In this document: positions 13,494 to 21,000 of the stretch, piece by piece
Position numbering within the stretch: the stretch's first letter is position 1
Layout: each line of letters starts with the position of its first letter
Virus record (IMG/VR): IMGVR_UViG_3300045970_000604
Location: 1-21,204 of that record
Reading direction: 5' to 3' (one strand)
Origin: a virus
DNA: 21,204 nucleotides
Program-made: the position numbers and the translations under genes
Notes under the pieces: generated by a model
The model's database searches: none
The model's input: only the letters and a program-made list of their open reading frames with translations
Told to the model about the DNA's origin: nothing

Positions 13494-13673
13494 ATGGCTA
13501 TAGCAATTGGACAGAAGTACGGCAAGCTAACAGTAATTGCTGCCTTGAAAGAAATTAGCCCTTTCTTATGGCGTTTTAAATGTGACTGTGGGCTATTGAC
13601 AGTGCTACCTAGCCCACCTGTAGAAAAGGGTGTAGTTAAGTGCTGTGCAGAATGCCAAAAGGTGACCCCATGA
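13494..13673 (+). CDS. 59-aa solo zinc ribbon, relic of a homing endonuclease
   Basis: ATG 13494 follows the connector stop by two bases. The product opens with GQKYGKLTVIAALKEI and contains C30-x-C32-G and C51-x2-C54. The spacing from the second to the third cysteine is 19 residues, identical to the endonucleases at 4662 (37 to 56) and 12568 (39 to 58). The nuclease and helix-turn-helix domains are missing, and the gene ends with a TGA that overlaps the next ATG (ATGA). It may be a decayed endonuclease or a retained DNA- or RNA-binding module. Both ends are tidy and all four cysteines remain, so it is probably still translated. Confidence 0.75.
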   Translation: MAIAIGQKYGKLTVIAALKEISPFLWRFKCDCGLLTVLPSPPVEKGVVKCCAECQKVTP

Positions 13674-14056
13674 GCTTCAATGCAGTCTTAACCGATATGA
13701 AGGCTAAGCTAGCCCTTATACCCAATATTAAAACTGTCGGGGTGGGGCTAGAATCTAATTTAAGCCCTGCTGATTATCCTTGTGTACGCCTTGTTCCCCA
13801 ACAGTTCAGCAAAGGGGATCAGAACTACTCGTACCGTACATGCAACCTGCTTGTGTATTTCGGTTTGCCCTTGGTAGAAGGTGATGTATCACTAGAGTCT
13901 ATCTATGACCAACTTCTAACTTTAGAAGAAGAAGTTATTGTTGCTACAAGGCGGGGGGATGGTTACAAGAGCATCTACCAGAAAACTCTAACCTCTGGTA
14001 ATGAGGTTACTAACTACAGGTTATTCTGTGTGGTGCTAGAAGTCAGTTTTGAATGA
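13670..14056 (+). CDS. Putative tail terminator protein
   Basis: A 128-residue protein. Start 13670 is chosen because it overlaps the previous stop as ATGA; the longer frame from 13640 lies inside the zinc-ribbon gene. It begins MSFNAVLTDMKAKLALIPNI, then VGVGLESNLSPADYPCVRLVP, with beta strands that follow (CNLLVYFG and RLFCVVLEVSF). Short proteins beginning with a helix and then a YP-x-V strand pattern are typical tail terminators, which cap the tail tube and accept the head. The assignment is by pattern and order, so it is moderately sure. Confidence 0.7.
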   Translation: MSFNAVLTDMKAKLALIPNIKTVGVGLESNLSPADYPCVRLVPQQFSKGDQNYSYRTCNLLVYFGLPLVEGDVSLESIYDQLLTLEEEVIVATRRGDGYKSIYQKTLTSGNEVTNYRLFCVVLEVSFE

Positions 14057-14069
14057 AGGAGTAGCTATC

Positions 14070-14111
14070 ATGGCTTGTAAAGGTAAGGGTAAGAAACCCC
14101 CAAAGAAGTAA
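14070..14111 (+). CDS. 13-residue lysine-rich micro-ORF
   Basis: ATG 14070 has a near-perfect GAAGGAG at 14055-14061, eight bases upstream, and the frame ends at TAA 14109-14111, just before a terminator. The product is MACKGKGKKPPKK: one cysteine, seven lysines, two prolines. A strong ribosome-binding site before a start with nothing else to translate is the reason for calling it. I know no such peptide. It might be a real microprotein or a site that loads ribosomes before termination. Confidence 0.45.
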   Translation: MACKGKGKKPPKK

Positions 14112-14115
14112 AAGA

Positions 14116-14145
14116 AAAGCCCCTTAGCGGGGCTTTGTCTTTTGT
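14116..14145. terminator. Bidirectional rho-independent terminator
   Basis: AAAGCCCC (14116-14123) pairs with GGGGCTTT (14129-14136) around a five-base loop. GTCTTTTG follows on the plus strand, and an A-rich stretch lies on the other side, so the minus strand also gets a T-rich tail. It separates the convergent rightward tail-terminator transcript and the leftward H-NS-like gene. Confidence 0.88.
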
Positions 14146-14156
14146 AACCATGTTAG

Positions 14157-14465
14157 TTACTTTATCAAGTAGCTTTCAAGTGGCTTCTTAGGGTCTATCC
14201 ACTTAGGTGCACGTCCACGTCCTGTCCAAGTCTCTCTAGCATTGGCAGGATTGATGTACTTGGGTGCAGCAGGTTTGCGGGTGAACTTCTTTTGGGGGGC
14301 TACTAACCCCAAATCTTGCGGGGTAATGTTAAAGGTTTGAATATCCTTTATCAGTCTAGCAATAACTTCTGCTTTCTGACCTTCCTTAGCCTTTTCATAA
14401 GCTGCTGTAGCGGCTGCTGCTGCTTTGGCTAGGGCTTCAAGATCAACTGTTTTATCACTTGCCAT
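14157..14465 (-). CDS. H-NS-family DNA-binding protein (phage-encoded)
   Basis: A 102-residue protein on the opposite strand from all structural genes. The C-terminal domain carries the core motif of H-NS-type proteins, KYINPANARETWTGRGRAPK (residues 69-88) then W, with the GRGR loop at 82-85 that inserts into the minor groove of AT-rich DNA. The N-terminal half is alanine-rich and helical (residues 8-48) and would dimerise. ATG 14465 is preferred, since TAAGGAG lies at 14480-14474, eight bases upstream. H-NS proteins silence AT-rich foreign DNA; a phage copy could silence host or phage genes, or relieve host H-NS by forming mixed dimers. It has its own promoter and a shared terminator, so it is independently expressed. 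Confidence 0.9.
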   Translation of the reverse strand: MASDKTVDLEALAKAAAAATAAYEKAKEGQKAEVIARLIKDIQTFNITPQDLGLVAPQKKFTRKPAAPKYINPANARETWTGRGRAPKWIDPKKPLESYLIK

Positions 14466-14505
14466 GGTATCCACTCCTTAGTATGAAATTGGTACTACGG
14501 GGGTA

Positions 14506-14534
14506 ACTCTATCCTTACTTTAAAACATTGTCAA
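14506..14534 (-). promoter_or_regulatory. Sigma70-type promoter of the H-NS-like gene
   Basis: On the minus strand a consensus TTGACA (14534-14529) is followed after exactly 17 bp by TAGAGT (14511-14506), four of six to TATAAT. The Shine-Dalgarno of the H-NS-like gene begins about 26 bases further. On the plus strand TTGTCA (14528-14533) overlaps the same site and could drive the rightward scaffold transcript, though no good -10 follows. Confidence 0.75.
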
Positions 14535-14621
14535 ATTAAAGGGGATTGAACCTAATACCTTATTGCTAACTGGTAGCCTTAACAACATCAATTAACCAAT
14601 GGCGAGAGGTCATTAACAACC

Positions 14622-15320
14622 ATGGATATTTCCAAATATAAAGAAGCACTTGGTACAGATTTTGAGGCAGTACAGACTTACGTAAATGCCTTAATCGCAC
14701 AAAAAGACGAAGCTAGGGCTGAGTCTATCTCAGGGCGCAAGACCCTGAAAGCAGAAGTAGAAAATCTGCGTAAGGTAAAAGAAGTACTGTTTGACAAGTT
14801 GGGTTTAGATGACGATGCAGACCTTGATTCAGTGTCTATACCTACCAAGGGTCAAGAGTTAGAAGCAAACAAGCAAGCTGAAAGACGCTTGAAGAAGTTG
14901 GAAACAGAATTAGCAGCAGAACGTGAAGCCCGTACTGCATTAGATGGAAAGTATAAAGGCACGTTGACTGAAGCTGCACTTGCTAGAGCAATTAGCAAGC
15001 ACGAATTTGTAGATAATGATCTTGTCATGGAATATGTAAAAGGCAGGATCAAGTTTGAAGGTGATGAATTAGTTTATGTAGATGGGGATAAAACCCTAAG
15101 TGTAGAAGATGGTGTAGGGCTAGTTGCGAAAACCAAGCCCCACCTGTTGAAGGCACAAGGTATAGGTGGTTCAGGGTACAACCCTACGGCTACACAAGGT
15201 AAGACGAAAGCCCTAAAGGATATGAGTCTTACGGAACAGATGAACTTGGCTAAGACTAATAAGCCTTTGTATGACCAACTGAAGGAAAGCACTACGCCCC
15301 AAGTTGCACAAGCAGCATAA
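14622..15320 (+). CDS. Capsid scaffold protein
   Basis: A 232-residue protein directly before the major capsid gene, the usual place for a scaffold. A short N-terminal helix (MDISKYKEALG) leads to a long, highly charged coiled coil at about residues 25-105 (KKLETELAAEREART and neighbours), typical of scaffolds. The end (about 175-232) is flexible, with GGSGYNP and a polar stretch. It contains no protease motif. The ribosome-binding site is weak (AGAGGT at 14605-14610, 11 bases before the ATG), and a tiny ORF (ATG 14599 to TAA 14616, MARGH) lies just upstream. It begins the rightward transcript after the H-NS-like gene. Confidence 0.85.
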   Translation: MDISKYKEALGTDFEAVQTYVNALIAQKDEARAESISGRKTLKAEVENLRKVKEVLFDKLGLDDDADLDSVSIPTKGQELEANKQAERRLKKLETELAAEREARTALDGKYKGTLTEAALARAISKHEFVDNDLVMEYVKGRIKFEGDELVYVDGDKTLSVEDGVGLVAKTKPHLLKAQGIGGSGYNPTATQGKTKALKDMSLTEQMNLAKTNKPLYDQLKESTTPQVAQAA

Positions 15321-15362
15321 CGGTATCGGGATGACACCGTATTACACGTGAAGTGATTTCAC
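15320..15362 (+). promoter_or_regulatory. Structured leader of the major capsid gene
   Basis: ACGGT (15320-15324) pairs with ACCGT (15336-15340), with inner TC/GA pairing, directly after the scaffold stop codon. A second small hairpin pairs GTGAA (15348-15352) with TTCAC (15358-15362). No T-run follows either, so they are not terminators. They may stabilise or process the capsid mRNA. AAAAGGAA at 15396-15403 is the ribosome-binding site and is unpaired. Confidence 0.4.
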
Positions 15363-15412
15363 ACTAGGTTTCACTCTCAGATTTCTAACCGTTATAAAAG
15401 GAATTTTTAATT

Positions 15413-16396
15413 ATGACTCAAACTGTACTCTCGGACATTATTGTCCCTGAAGTTTTCGCTGACTACGTTACCGTCAAAACTGCTGAACTGTCTGCCCTGT
15501 ACCAATCAGGTGTTGCTGTTTCTGATCCTGTTATTGCTGCCCGTGCAGCAGGTGGTGGTGCATTCGTTAATCTGCCTTTCTTCAATGACCTTACGGGTGA
15601 TGACCAAGTAATGTCTGATGCAGGTGAAATGGACATTAACGCAATCACTGCACTTGATGACGTAGCTGTTAAGTGCTTCCGTGAGAATGCATGGGGTTCT
15701 ACTGATCTGGTTCGTAGCCTTGCAGGTGCTGACCCTATCCAATCGCTTGCCAATCGTGTTGCTGATTATTGGGCGCGTAAGGAACAGAAAGCACTTATCA
15801 ATACGCTTGAAGGTGTATTTGCTACTGCTCTGGCTTCTACCCACGTGCTTAATTTAGGTGCTACTAGCGGTGGTTCTATTCTGACTGCTGATGTTGTACT
15901 TGATGCTAAGCAAAAGCTTGGTGACAGTGGTTCATCTATCGTTGCTATCGCAATGCACTCTGTTACTTTCACTGGCTTGCAAAAGGCTAACCTGATTGCA
16001 ACTATCCCTGCTTCTCAGGGCAATGTTGGTTTCAGTACCTACCTTGGCTACCGTGTGATTATTGATGATGCTTGCCCTGTTGTTAGCATCCCTGATGATC
16101 CTGCACATGCACTAGATGCTGATCCTCACCACAACACATACGCTTCGTACCTGTTTGCTGCGGGTGCTGTTGCTCATGTGGAAGTTGCACAGCCAAATGC
16201 AATTGAGTTTGCACGTTACGCTACCAAGAATCAGGACGTTATGATTAGTCGTTCTGCATATATCTCCCATGTGCGTGGAGTGAAGTGGAATGTTACAACG
16301 GTTAATCCTACTAATGCTCAGCTTGCTACTGGTTCCAATTGGGCAAAGGTCTATGCGGATAAGCAAATCCGTGTGGTCAAAGTAATTACCAAGTGA
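15413..16396 (+). CDS. Major capsid protein (HK97-like fold expected)
   Basis: A 327-residue protein, the structural shell subunit. It opens with DIIVPEVFADYVTVKTAELS then ALYQSGVAV, and contains GGGAFVNLPFFNDLTGDDQV and the middle stretch ADPIQSLANRVADYWARKEQ followed by LINTLEGVFA, all characteristic of a common proteobacterial-phage coat family. The segment ending in VKWNVTTVNPTNAQLATG fits the C-terminal part. It follows the scaffold gene, has a strong AAGGAA ribosome-binding site, and uses mainly CGT for arginine and CTG/CTT for leucine, unlike neighbours that use AGA, TTA and CTA. This suggests selection for high expression. No cleaved N-terminal delta domain is apparent, in keeping with a separate scaffold gene. 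Confidence 0.93.
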   Translation: MTQTVLSDIIVPEVFADYVTVKTAELSALYQSGVAVSDPVIAARAAGGGAFVNLPFFNDLTGDDQVMSDAGEMDINAITALDDVAVKCFRENAWGSTDLVRSLAGADPIQSLANRVADYWARKEQKALINTLEGVFATALASTHVLNLGATSGGSILTADVVLDAKQKLGDSGSSIVAIAMHSVTFTGLQKANLIATIPASQGNVGFSTYLGYRVIIDDACPVVSIPDDPAHALDADPHHNTYASYLFAAGAVAHVEVAQPNAIEFARYATKNQDVMISRSAYISHVRGVKWNVTTVNPTNAQLATGSNWAKVYADKQIRVVKVITK

Positions 16397-16403
16397 TTAG
16401 GTT

Positions 16404-16559
16404 ATGTCACTCTGTTTCTTACTCGGTAAATCTAAACCTGCTCCTACTCCCCCTGCTGTTGTGGCAAGGGTAGTAGAGGCAGAAGTTAAACCTAAAACAG
16501 GTTCTAACATGACGATTAAGAAATGCAAGACACGCAAACCAAAAGCTAATCTAACTTAA
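16404..16559 (+). CDS. 51-aa proline- and lysine-rich small protein
   Basis: ATG 16404 lies seven bases after the capsid stop, with only a weak TTAGG in front. The product begins MSLCFLLGKSKPAPTPP, then a hydrophobic-acidic middle (VVARVVEAEV), and ends very basic (KKCKTRKPKANLT). The position between capsid and tail tube, and the basic tail, suggest a head-associated or decoration protein, but no family is recognised. Translational coupling to the capsid gene is likely because of the short gap. A second in-frame ATG at 16509 would leave only the basic end. Confidence 0.6.
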   Translation: MSLCFLLGKSKPAPTPPAVVARVVEAEVKPKTGSNMTIKKCKTRKPKANLT

Positions 16560-16571
16560 AGGATTTAAAAA

Positions 16572-17315
16572 ATGGCTACTCAATCGTTCATGGGCAAGGG
16601 TACTGTATATCTTCAAGCGGGTACTGGCCCTCTTGTAAGTATCGGTAACGTTTCAAAACTGTCAATCTCTGTTGCTGAAGATCGTCAAGACCAGATTGAC
16701 TACGAAAATGCAGGTGGTGGTGTTGCTGAAACCGTTTCCCGCGTTAAGTCGGCTACTCTGGATTTAACAGGATATTCTTTCTCTCCTGAAAATCTGGCAC
16801 TAGCTGTACGTGGTACTGCTGCTGCTGTAACGGCTGCTTCTGTTGTTGATGAAGCTGTTGTTGCTGTTAAGGGAAGTCTGCATGTTCTGGCTAATATTCC
16901 TAGCTTTGCATCTGCTGATACTTTCACTGTAGAAGGTGGCTTGACTGATACCACAATGTATGTAGAAGGTACAGACTATGTGCGTACTCGTTCAGGTTTC
17001 ACTATTCCTTCTACTAGCACCATTACTGAAGGTGACACCCTGATTGTTAACTACAAGTCTGTAGCAGGTTCTGCCCTGCAAGGTCTGGTACAAGGTGCTA
17101 TCAACGTGCGTATGGTGTTTGAAGGTCTGAATGAAGCTAATTCAGGCAAGGCTGTTATTGTTGAGGCTTACCGTGTTCTGTTAAGCCCCACCAAGACTGT
17201 TGACCTTATCAGCGATAAGTTTGGTGAACTCCAACTTAACGGTACTCTGCTTAAGGATACAACCAAGACAGCAGCAGGTGCTTCACAGTACTTCACTATC
17301 AAGCAAGCCGCTTAA
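16572..17315 (+). CDS. Tail tube (major tail) protein
   Basis: A 247-residue protein that polymerises into the tail tube. It opens with MATQSFMGKGTVYLQAG, continues SIGNVSKLSISVAEDRQDQI then DYENAGGGV, which is the standard N-terminal strand and loop pattern of tube proteins, and contains ATLDLTGYSFSPENLALAVRG. A possible inserted beta segment (about residues 95-175, with DTTMYVEGTDY) lies in the middle, and the end has VDLISDKFGELQLNG, also a typical tube strand. AAAGGA lies upstream of the ATG. Codon use resembles the capsid gene (CGT, CTG), consistent with a high-copy virion protein. It is followed by the chaperone genes, the normal order. Confidence 0.9.
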   Translation: MATQSFMGKGTVYLQAGTGPLVSIGNVSKLSISVAEDRQDQIDYENAGGGVAETVSRVKSATLDLTGYSFSPENLALAVRGTAAAVTAASVVDEAVVAVKGSLHVLANIPSFASADTFTVEGGLTDTTMYVEGTDYVRTRSGFTIPSTSTITEGDTLIVNYKSVAGSALQGLVQGAINVRMVFEGLNEANSGKAVIVEAYRVLLSPTKTVDLISDKFGELQLNGTLLKDTTKTAAGASQYFTIKQAA

Positions 17316-17328
17316 TTGTGATTGGGGG

Positions 17329-17371
17329 GTAGGGGTAATAGCCATAAGCTAGAGCCTCTGCCCCTTTCTAC
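17329..17371 (+). promoter_or_regulatory. Structured leader upstream of the tail chaperone
   Basis: GTAGGGG (17329-17335) can pair with CCCC (17361-17364) and CTAC (17368-17371), leaving a TTT bulge. Inside, AGCcataaGCT can form a small stem. It precedes the SD-less shared leader and follows the tube stop. A regulatory RNA role is inferred. Confidence 0.35.
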
Positions 17372-17373
17372 TT

Positions 17374-17408
17374 GTAACTTCCTAACATTGTCGGTAATTG
17401 CACAAATG
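17374..17408 (+). promoter_or_regulatory. SD-less shared leader motif, copy 3 (tail chaperone)
   Basis: GTAACTTCCTAAC (17374-17386), then ATTGTCGGTAATTGCACAA, then ATG 17406. It aligns base for base over most of its length with the leaders at 1264 and 11879, despite no similarity between the proteins they precede. Confidence 0.6.
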
Positions 17409-17804
17409 TCTGAAGCTCAATTCTTTGTAGCAGCACAAAAGATTACGCTACGTGATACAGAAGTAAGCGTAAGCCCACTGGCAGTAAAGAATATTAGTAA
17501 GGCAGTAAAAGCAGCAGGGGGTTTGATTGATACCCTGTCTGTAGAAGGAATTAATCCCCGCATTATATTAGAACATGCTGACGAAGTTATTACAGTGTGT
17601 TCTTTGGCTACCGATCAATCAGAAGAATTCGTAGGTAATCTGAATGGTGCTGAACTGCTAGCCTTACTTACGCTAGTTGTAACGGTAAATTCAGATTTTT
17701 TCGTACAGGCAATCATGCCCCAAATGACAACCCTTCTGAACTCAGTGAAGGTGACAGCAGAGAAGGCGAAGCAAGACCCCAAGAAACTTGGGAAAGCAGC
17801 TTAA
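17406..17804 (+). CDS. Tail assembly chaperone G
   Basis: A 132-residue protein (zero-frame product), starting at ATG 17406; a longer frame from TTG 17322 lacks a ribosome-binding site and would cross a structured leader. It has helical content (SPLAVKNISKAVKAAGGLI), then an acidic stretch, and ends in a polar tail. Position between tail tube and tape measure, plus a downstream overlapping -1 frame, identify it as the G protein of the G/GT pair that escorts the tape measure during tail assembly. The slippery heptamer lies at 17696-17702, so the normal product continues 33 codons beyond it to the stop at 17804. It has no Shine-Dalgarno site. Confidence 0.88.
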   Translation: MSEAQFFVAAQKITLRDTEVSVSPLAVKNISKAVKAAGGLIDTLSVEGINPRIILEHADEVITVCSLATDQSEEFVGNLNGAELLALLTLVVTVNSDFFVQAIMPQMTTLLNSVKVTAEKAKQDPKKLGKAA

Positions 17805-18004
17805 CGAAAAACGTTTCACGTTTAGCCCTAGCAGGGACTGCCATTGAAACGATTGGTAACTTAAGTCTGTTTCAATATCAGTCCCTTTTACGTGGGCTAG
17901 AAGAAAAGGAAAGACAGCACTACCGCAACATGCTAATTGTATCTAGGGCAGCACAGGCAGAATCAGACGTATTCAGCACTATCTTAGAAAGCTTTGGGGA
18001 CTAA
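17406..18004 (+). CDS. Tail assembly chaperone GT, -1 programmed frameshift product
   Basis: Ribosomes that slip back one base at 17696-17702 leave the G frame after 99 codons and continue at CGT 17702 in the -1 frame, which stays open to TAA 18002-18004, adding 100 residues for a 199-residue GT fusion. The -1 frame is open from 17654 and lacks an ATG until near its end, so it can be reached only by frameshift. The added T domain (NVSRLALAGTAIETIGNL and then a helical segment ending in SFGD) is charged and helical, as expected for a domain that contacts the tape measure. The tape measure ATG lies two bases after the stop. Confidence 0.88.
17696..17702 (+). promoter_or_regulatory. -1 ribosomal frameshift slippery site T TTT TTC
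   Basis: Six T bases and a C lie in the phase GAT-TTT-TTC of the G frame, so they read T TTT TTC, a classic X XXY YYZ heptamer where both tRNAs can re-pair after slipping. About 27 bases downstream CCTTC and GAAGG can form a short stem, and CCCAAG-AAA-CTTGGG (17778-17792) forms a stronger one further on. Neither lies at the usual 5-9 base distance. Confidence 0.9.
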
Positions 18005-18006
18005 TC

Positions 18007-21000
18007 ATGGCAGATAAAGACTTAAGTATTAACCTCAAAGGGAATGCAGATTCATTTACTTCTGCCATTCAAAAGGCTGTAGCTGATTTCAAGACAGGAA
18101 TGCAAGGGGTAGAAGCTACCTCTGCGGGGGCTAAGAAAGCCCTAGATTCTGCTTTCAGCACTCTTAATGTAAAACCCTTCCAAGAGCTACAAGCAGAGGC
18201 TATCAAGGTTAAAGAAGCCTTTAATACTATTTACATGAGTGCGGGGGCATCTGGTCAAGATGTTTCTAATGCTGCTAAGGCTATGAAAGCTTCATTAGCA
18301 GATATTGATGCCCAAATGAAGGGTAACAAAGCTTCTTCTAATGCTCTAGGAGATTCCCTATCTAGCTTAAAGGGTCAGGTACTAGCTGCTGTTACAGCCT
18401 TTGCAGGGTTTGCAGCATTAAAAACTGCCTTTGACAATATCATTAGGGAAGGCTCAGAAGCTGAACAACAAGTACTTAAGTTGTCCTCTGCATTAGGTGG
18501 GGGTTCTGAGGCAATGGCTATTGCCAAGGATAAGCTATCTGGTCTTGGAGAAGAAGCTAATAGGCTAGGGCAAGATAATGATGCCCTAGCAAATAACTAT
18601 ATTAAGCTAACCCTTGCTGCAAAGGGTACAGCCAGTGCAGGGGCTATTGTAGAAACCTCCTTCAAGGCTGTTAATGATATACAAGGTGCATTAGGTCTTA
18701 GCACAGAACAAACCGCAAGCATTACAGACCTGTTAGCACGTGCCTTCTCTAAGGGGTCTATCTCTGCTAGAGAACTACGGGGGGTACTGCTGCAATCAGG
18801 TTTGTCAATGGAGGCATTTGCTGCTGCCTCTGGTAAGTCAATGGCAGAGCTAAAGGATGATCTAAAAGACGGTACGCTAAGTGCTGAAGAATTCGCAAAT
18901 GGTTTAAAGCATATTGCAGATGTAGACCTAGCGGGGCAGTCTGGTAACTTTGCCAAGACCTTTGATGGGCAAATGCAGATTCTCAAGAATAGTGTTGCTG
19001 ACTTCTTCCAAGCTATTGCAGAATCAGGGGCATTAACCGCATTCAAGGAAAAGATTCAAGGAACCATTGATACGTTTAAGTCTATGTCTGCTGATGGTTC
19101 TTTGCAGAAGTACGCTGAGGGTATCGGTTCTGCTATTGGTAGCTTAATTGAACTGTTTGTAAAGGTAACCAAGGTTGTAGTTACGTTTAAAGATTCCATT
19201 GCTGTGTTAGTTGCAATAGGTGCTGCTTTATGGCTAGCAAATACAGCTAAGGCAATCATTGCCTTTACCACAGTTACAGAAGCCTCTACAGGTGCTGTTA
19301 TTGCTCTTAACTTGGCTCTAAAGGCTAGCTTGGTGGGTCTTGCTGCTGTAGTAGGGTATGAAATTGGAACATGGATAAATGATAACTTCCTTACAGCCAA
19401 GAAAGGTGTAAAAGAAGCCACTACTGAAATTGAAAAATTCAATGAGGAACTGAAGAAGATTAAGGGCGTGGATATGTCCAAAGCCTTTGGAGATATTTCC
19501 ACTAACGTAGCTACTCAGCTAAAAGAAATTGACAAAGCCTATGCTGATACAGCTAAGGCTGTAATAGTGAGTGATAAGTCTGCTGCTGATGCCTTTACTG
19601 CAAGTATGCAGTCCCGTATCAAGAATCAGGCTGAAGTTAACAAACAATATACTGCCCAAGAGAACCAGTTAGCTATTGCACAAAAGCAACTAGCCCAAGA
19701 CAAGGCACAACTTGAAACTAAGCAACGTGCAGAGGCACAGGCACAGCAGCAGGAACAGCTACAGAAAACCATAGCTTCTGAAGCTACCAAGAATGGTGCT
19801 TTGCTAACGGCTGAGAAGTCCTTAGAAGCCTCTAAGCAGCAGTTGGCAGACCTATCTAATCAGAAGCTATCTAAGGATGCTCTGAAGGCTGCTCAAGAGT
19901 CTGCAAAGTGGCGTATTGACCAAGAGCAAAAGGTAGTAGATGCTATCAAGCAGACTGAATCACAAATTTCTGCCAATGATAAAGTCAATAATGAACTACG
20001 TGCTATTGAGTCTAAGAAAGCCACAGATAAAATTGCTAACCAAGAGGCTGCTTTAAAGGCACAGGTAGAACAATTAAAGGATCAGAAGCTAGCAGTAGAT
20101 AGAAAGTATGTAGCAGACTCAGAGGCAAGCTTTACAAAACGTGCTTTAGAGTTACAAAACCTTGAGTTTGTCATTACTGAGAATGCTGCTTCTCATGCTC
20201 GTCAACGTGCAGAGATTGAACGTACTGCTATTGACCAACGTGTAGAGGTTATACGTGCTAACTCTGCCAAGATCGTTGCAGAAACTGATCGTATTAACCA
20301 TGAGCTTGTACAGAAGTCTATTGACAAGCTTCAGGCTGAAATCAGGACAGGGGCAGCACTGTTTGAAAGCCATGAGGGGTTCTTAAAGAGAATTGAAGCC
20401 TCTGAAAAGGCTACTGCTCAGGTACTCAAAGACGCAGCTATATCTACGTCTAACAAGATCATTGCTACCAAGCAAGCAGAACGGGATGCAATCAAGGGAT
20501 TACTTGATAAGCAACTGTCTGATGTAGAAGCCCACAATGCCAAGATCAAAGAAGCTAATGATAAGTTGGCAGGTATAACCAAGTCCTATGCTGATGAGGA
20601 ATTCGGGGTTTCTCTTAAGCGTATGTCTGATGGTGAAAAGTACGTTGCATTGCAAGCACGTATTTTACAATCTGTTAAAGAAATGCAAGACATACGTGCA
20701 CTTGCACAGCAGCAAGATGGCGGGGCTACTGACAAGCAGATAAAGCAACTAGAAGCCTTAGAAACTCAGGCACGTGGTTACAACACTGAGCTTGAAGGCT
20801 TAGGTAAAACCTCTAGTGACTCTGCTGTAAGTGCTACTCAAGCTACTTCTACGTATCTTGCTAATAACAAGCTTCTCAAAGATGTTAGCGTAGGTATGGT
20901 AGAGGATACTAAGAAGTTATCTACAGCCTTTGTTGAAATGGCTACTAAGTCAGGTGGTTCTATTGAAACTACAGCTATCAAGTTGCGGGATTTAGATATA

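Noticed and set aside
17322-17405. TTG start for a longer chaperone G protein
   Set aside because: It would read through a structured leader and the shared leader motif, and no ribosome-binding site or family similarity supports the extra 28 residues.
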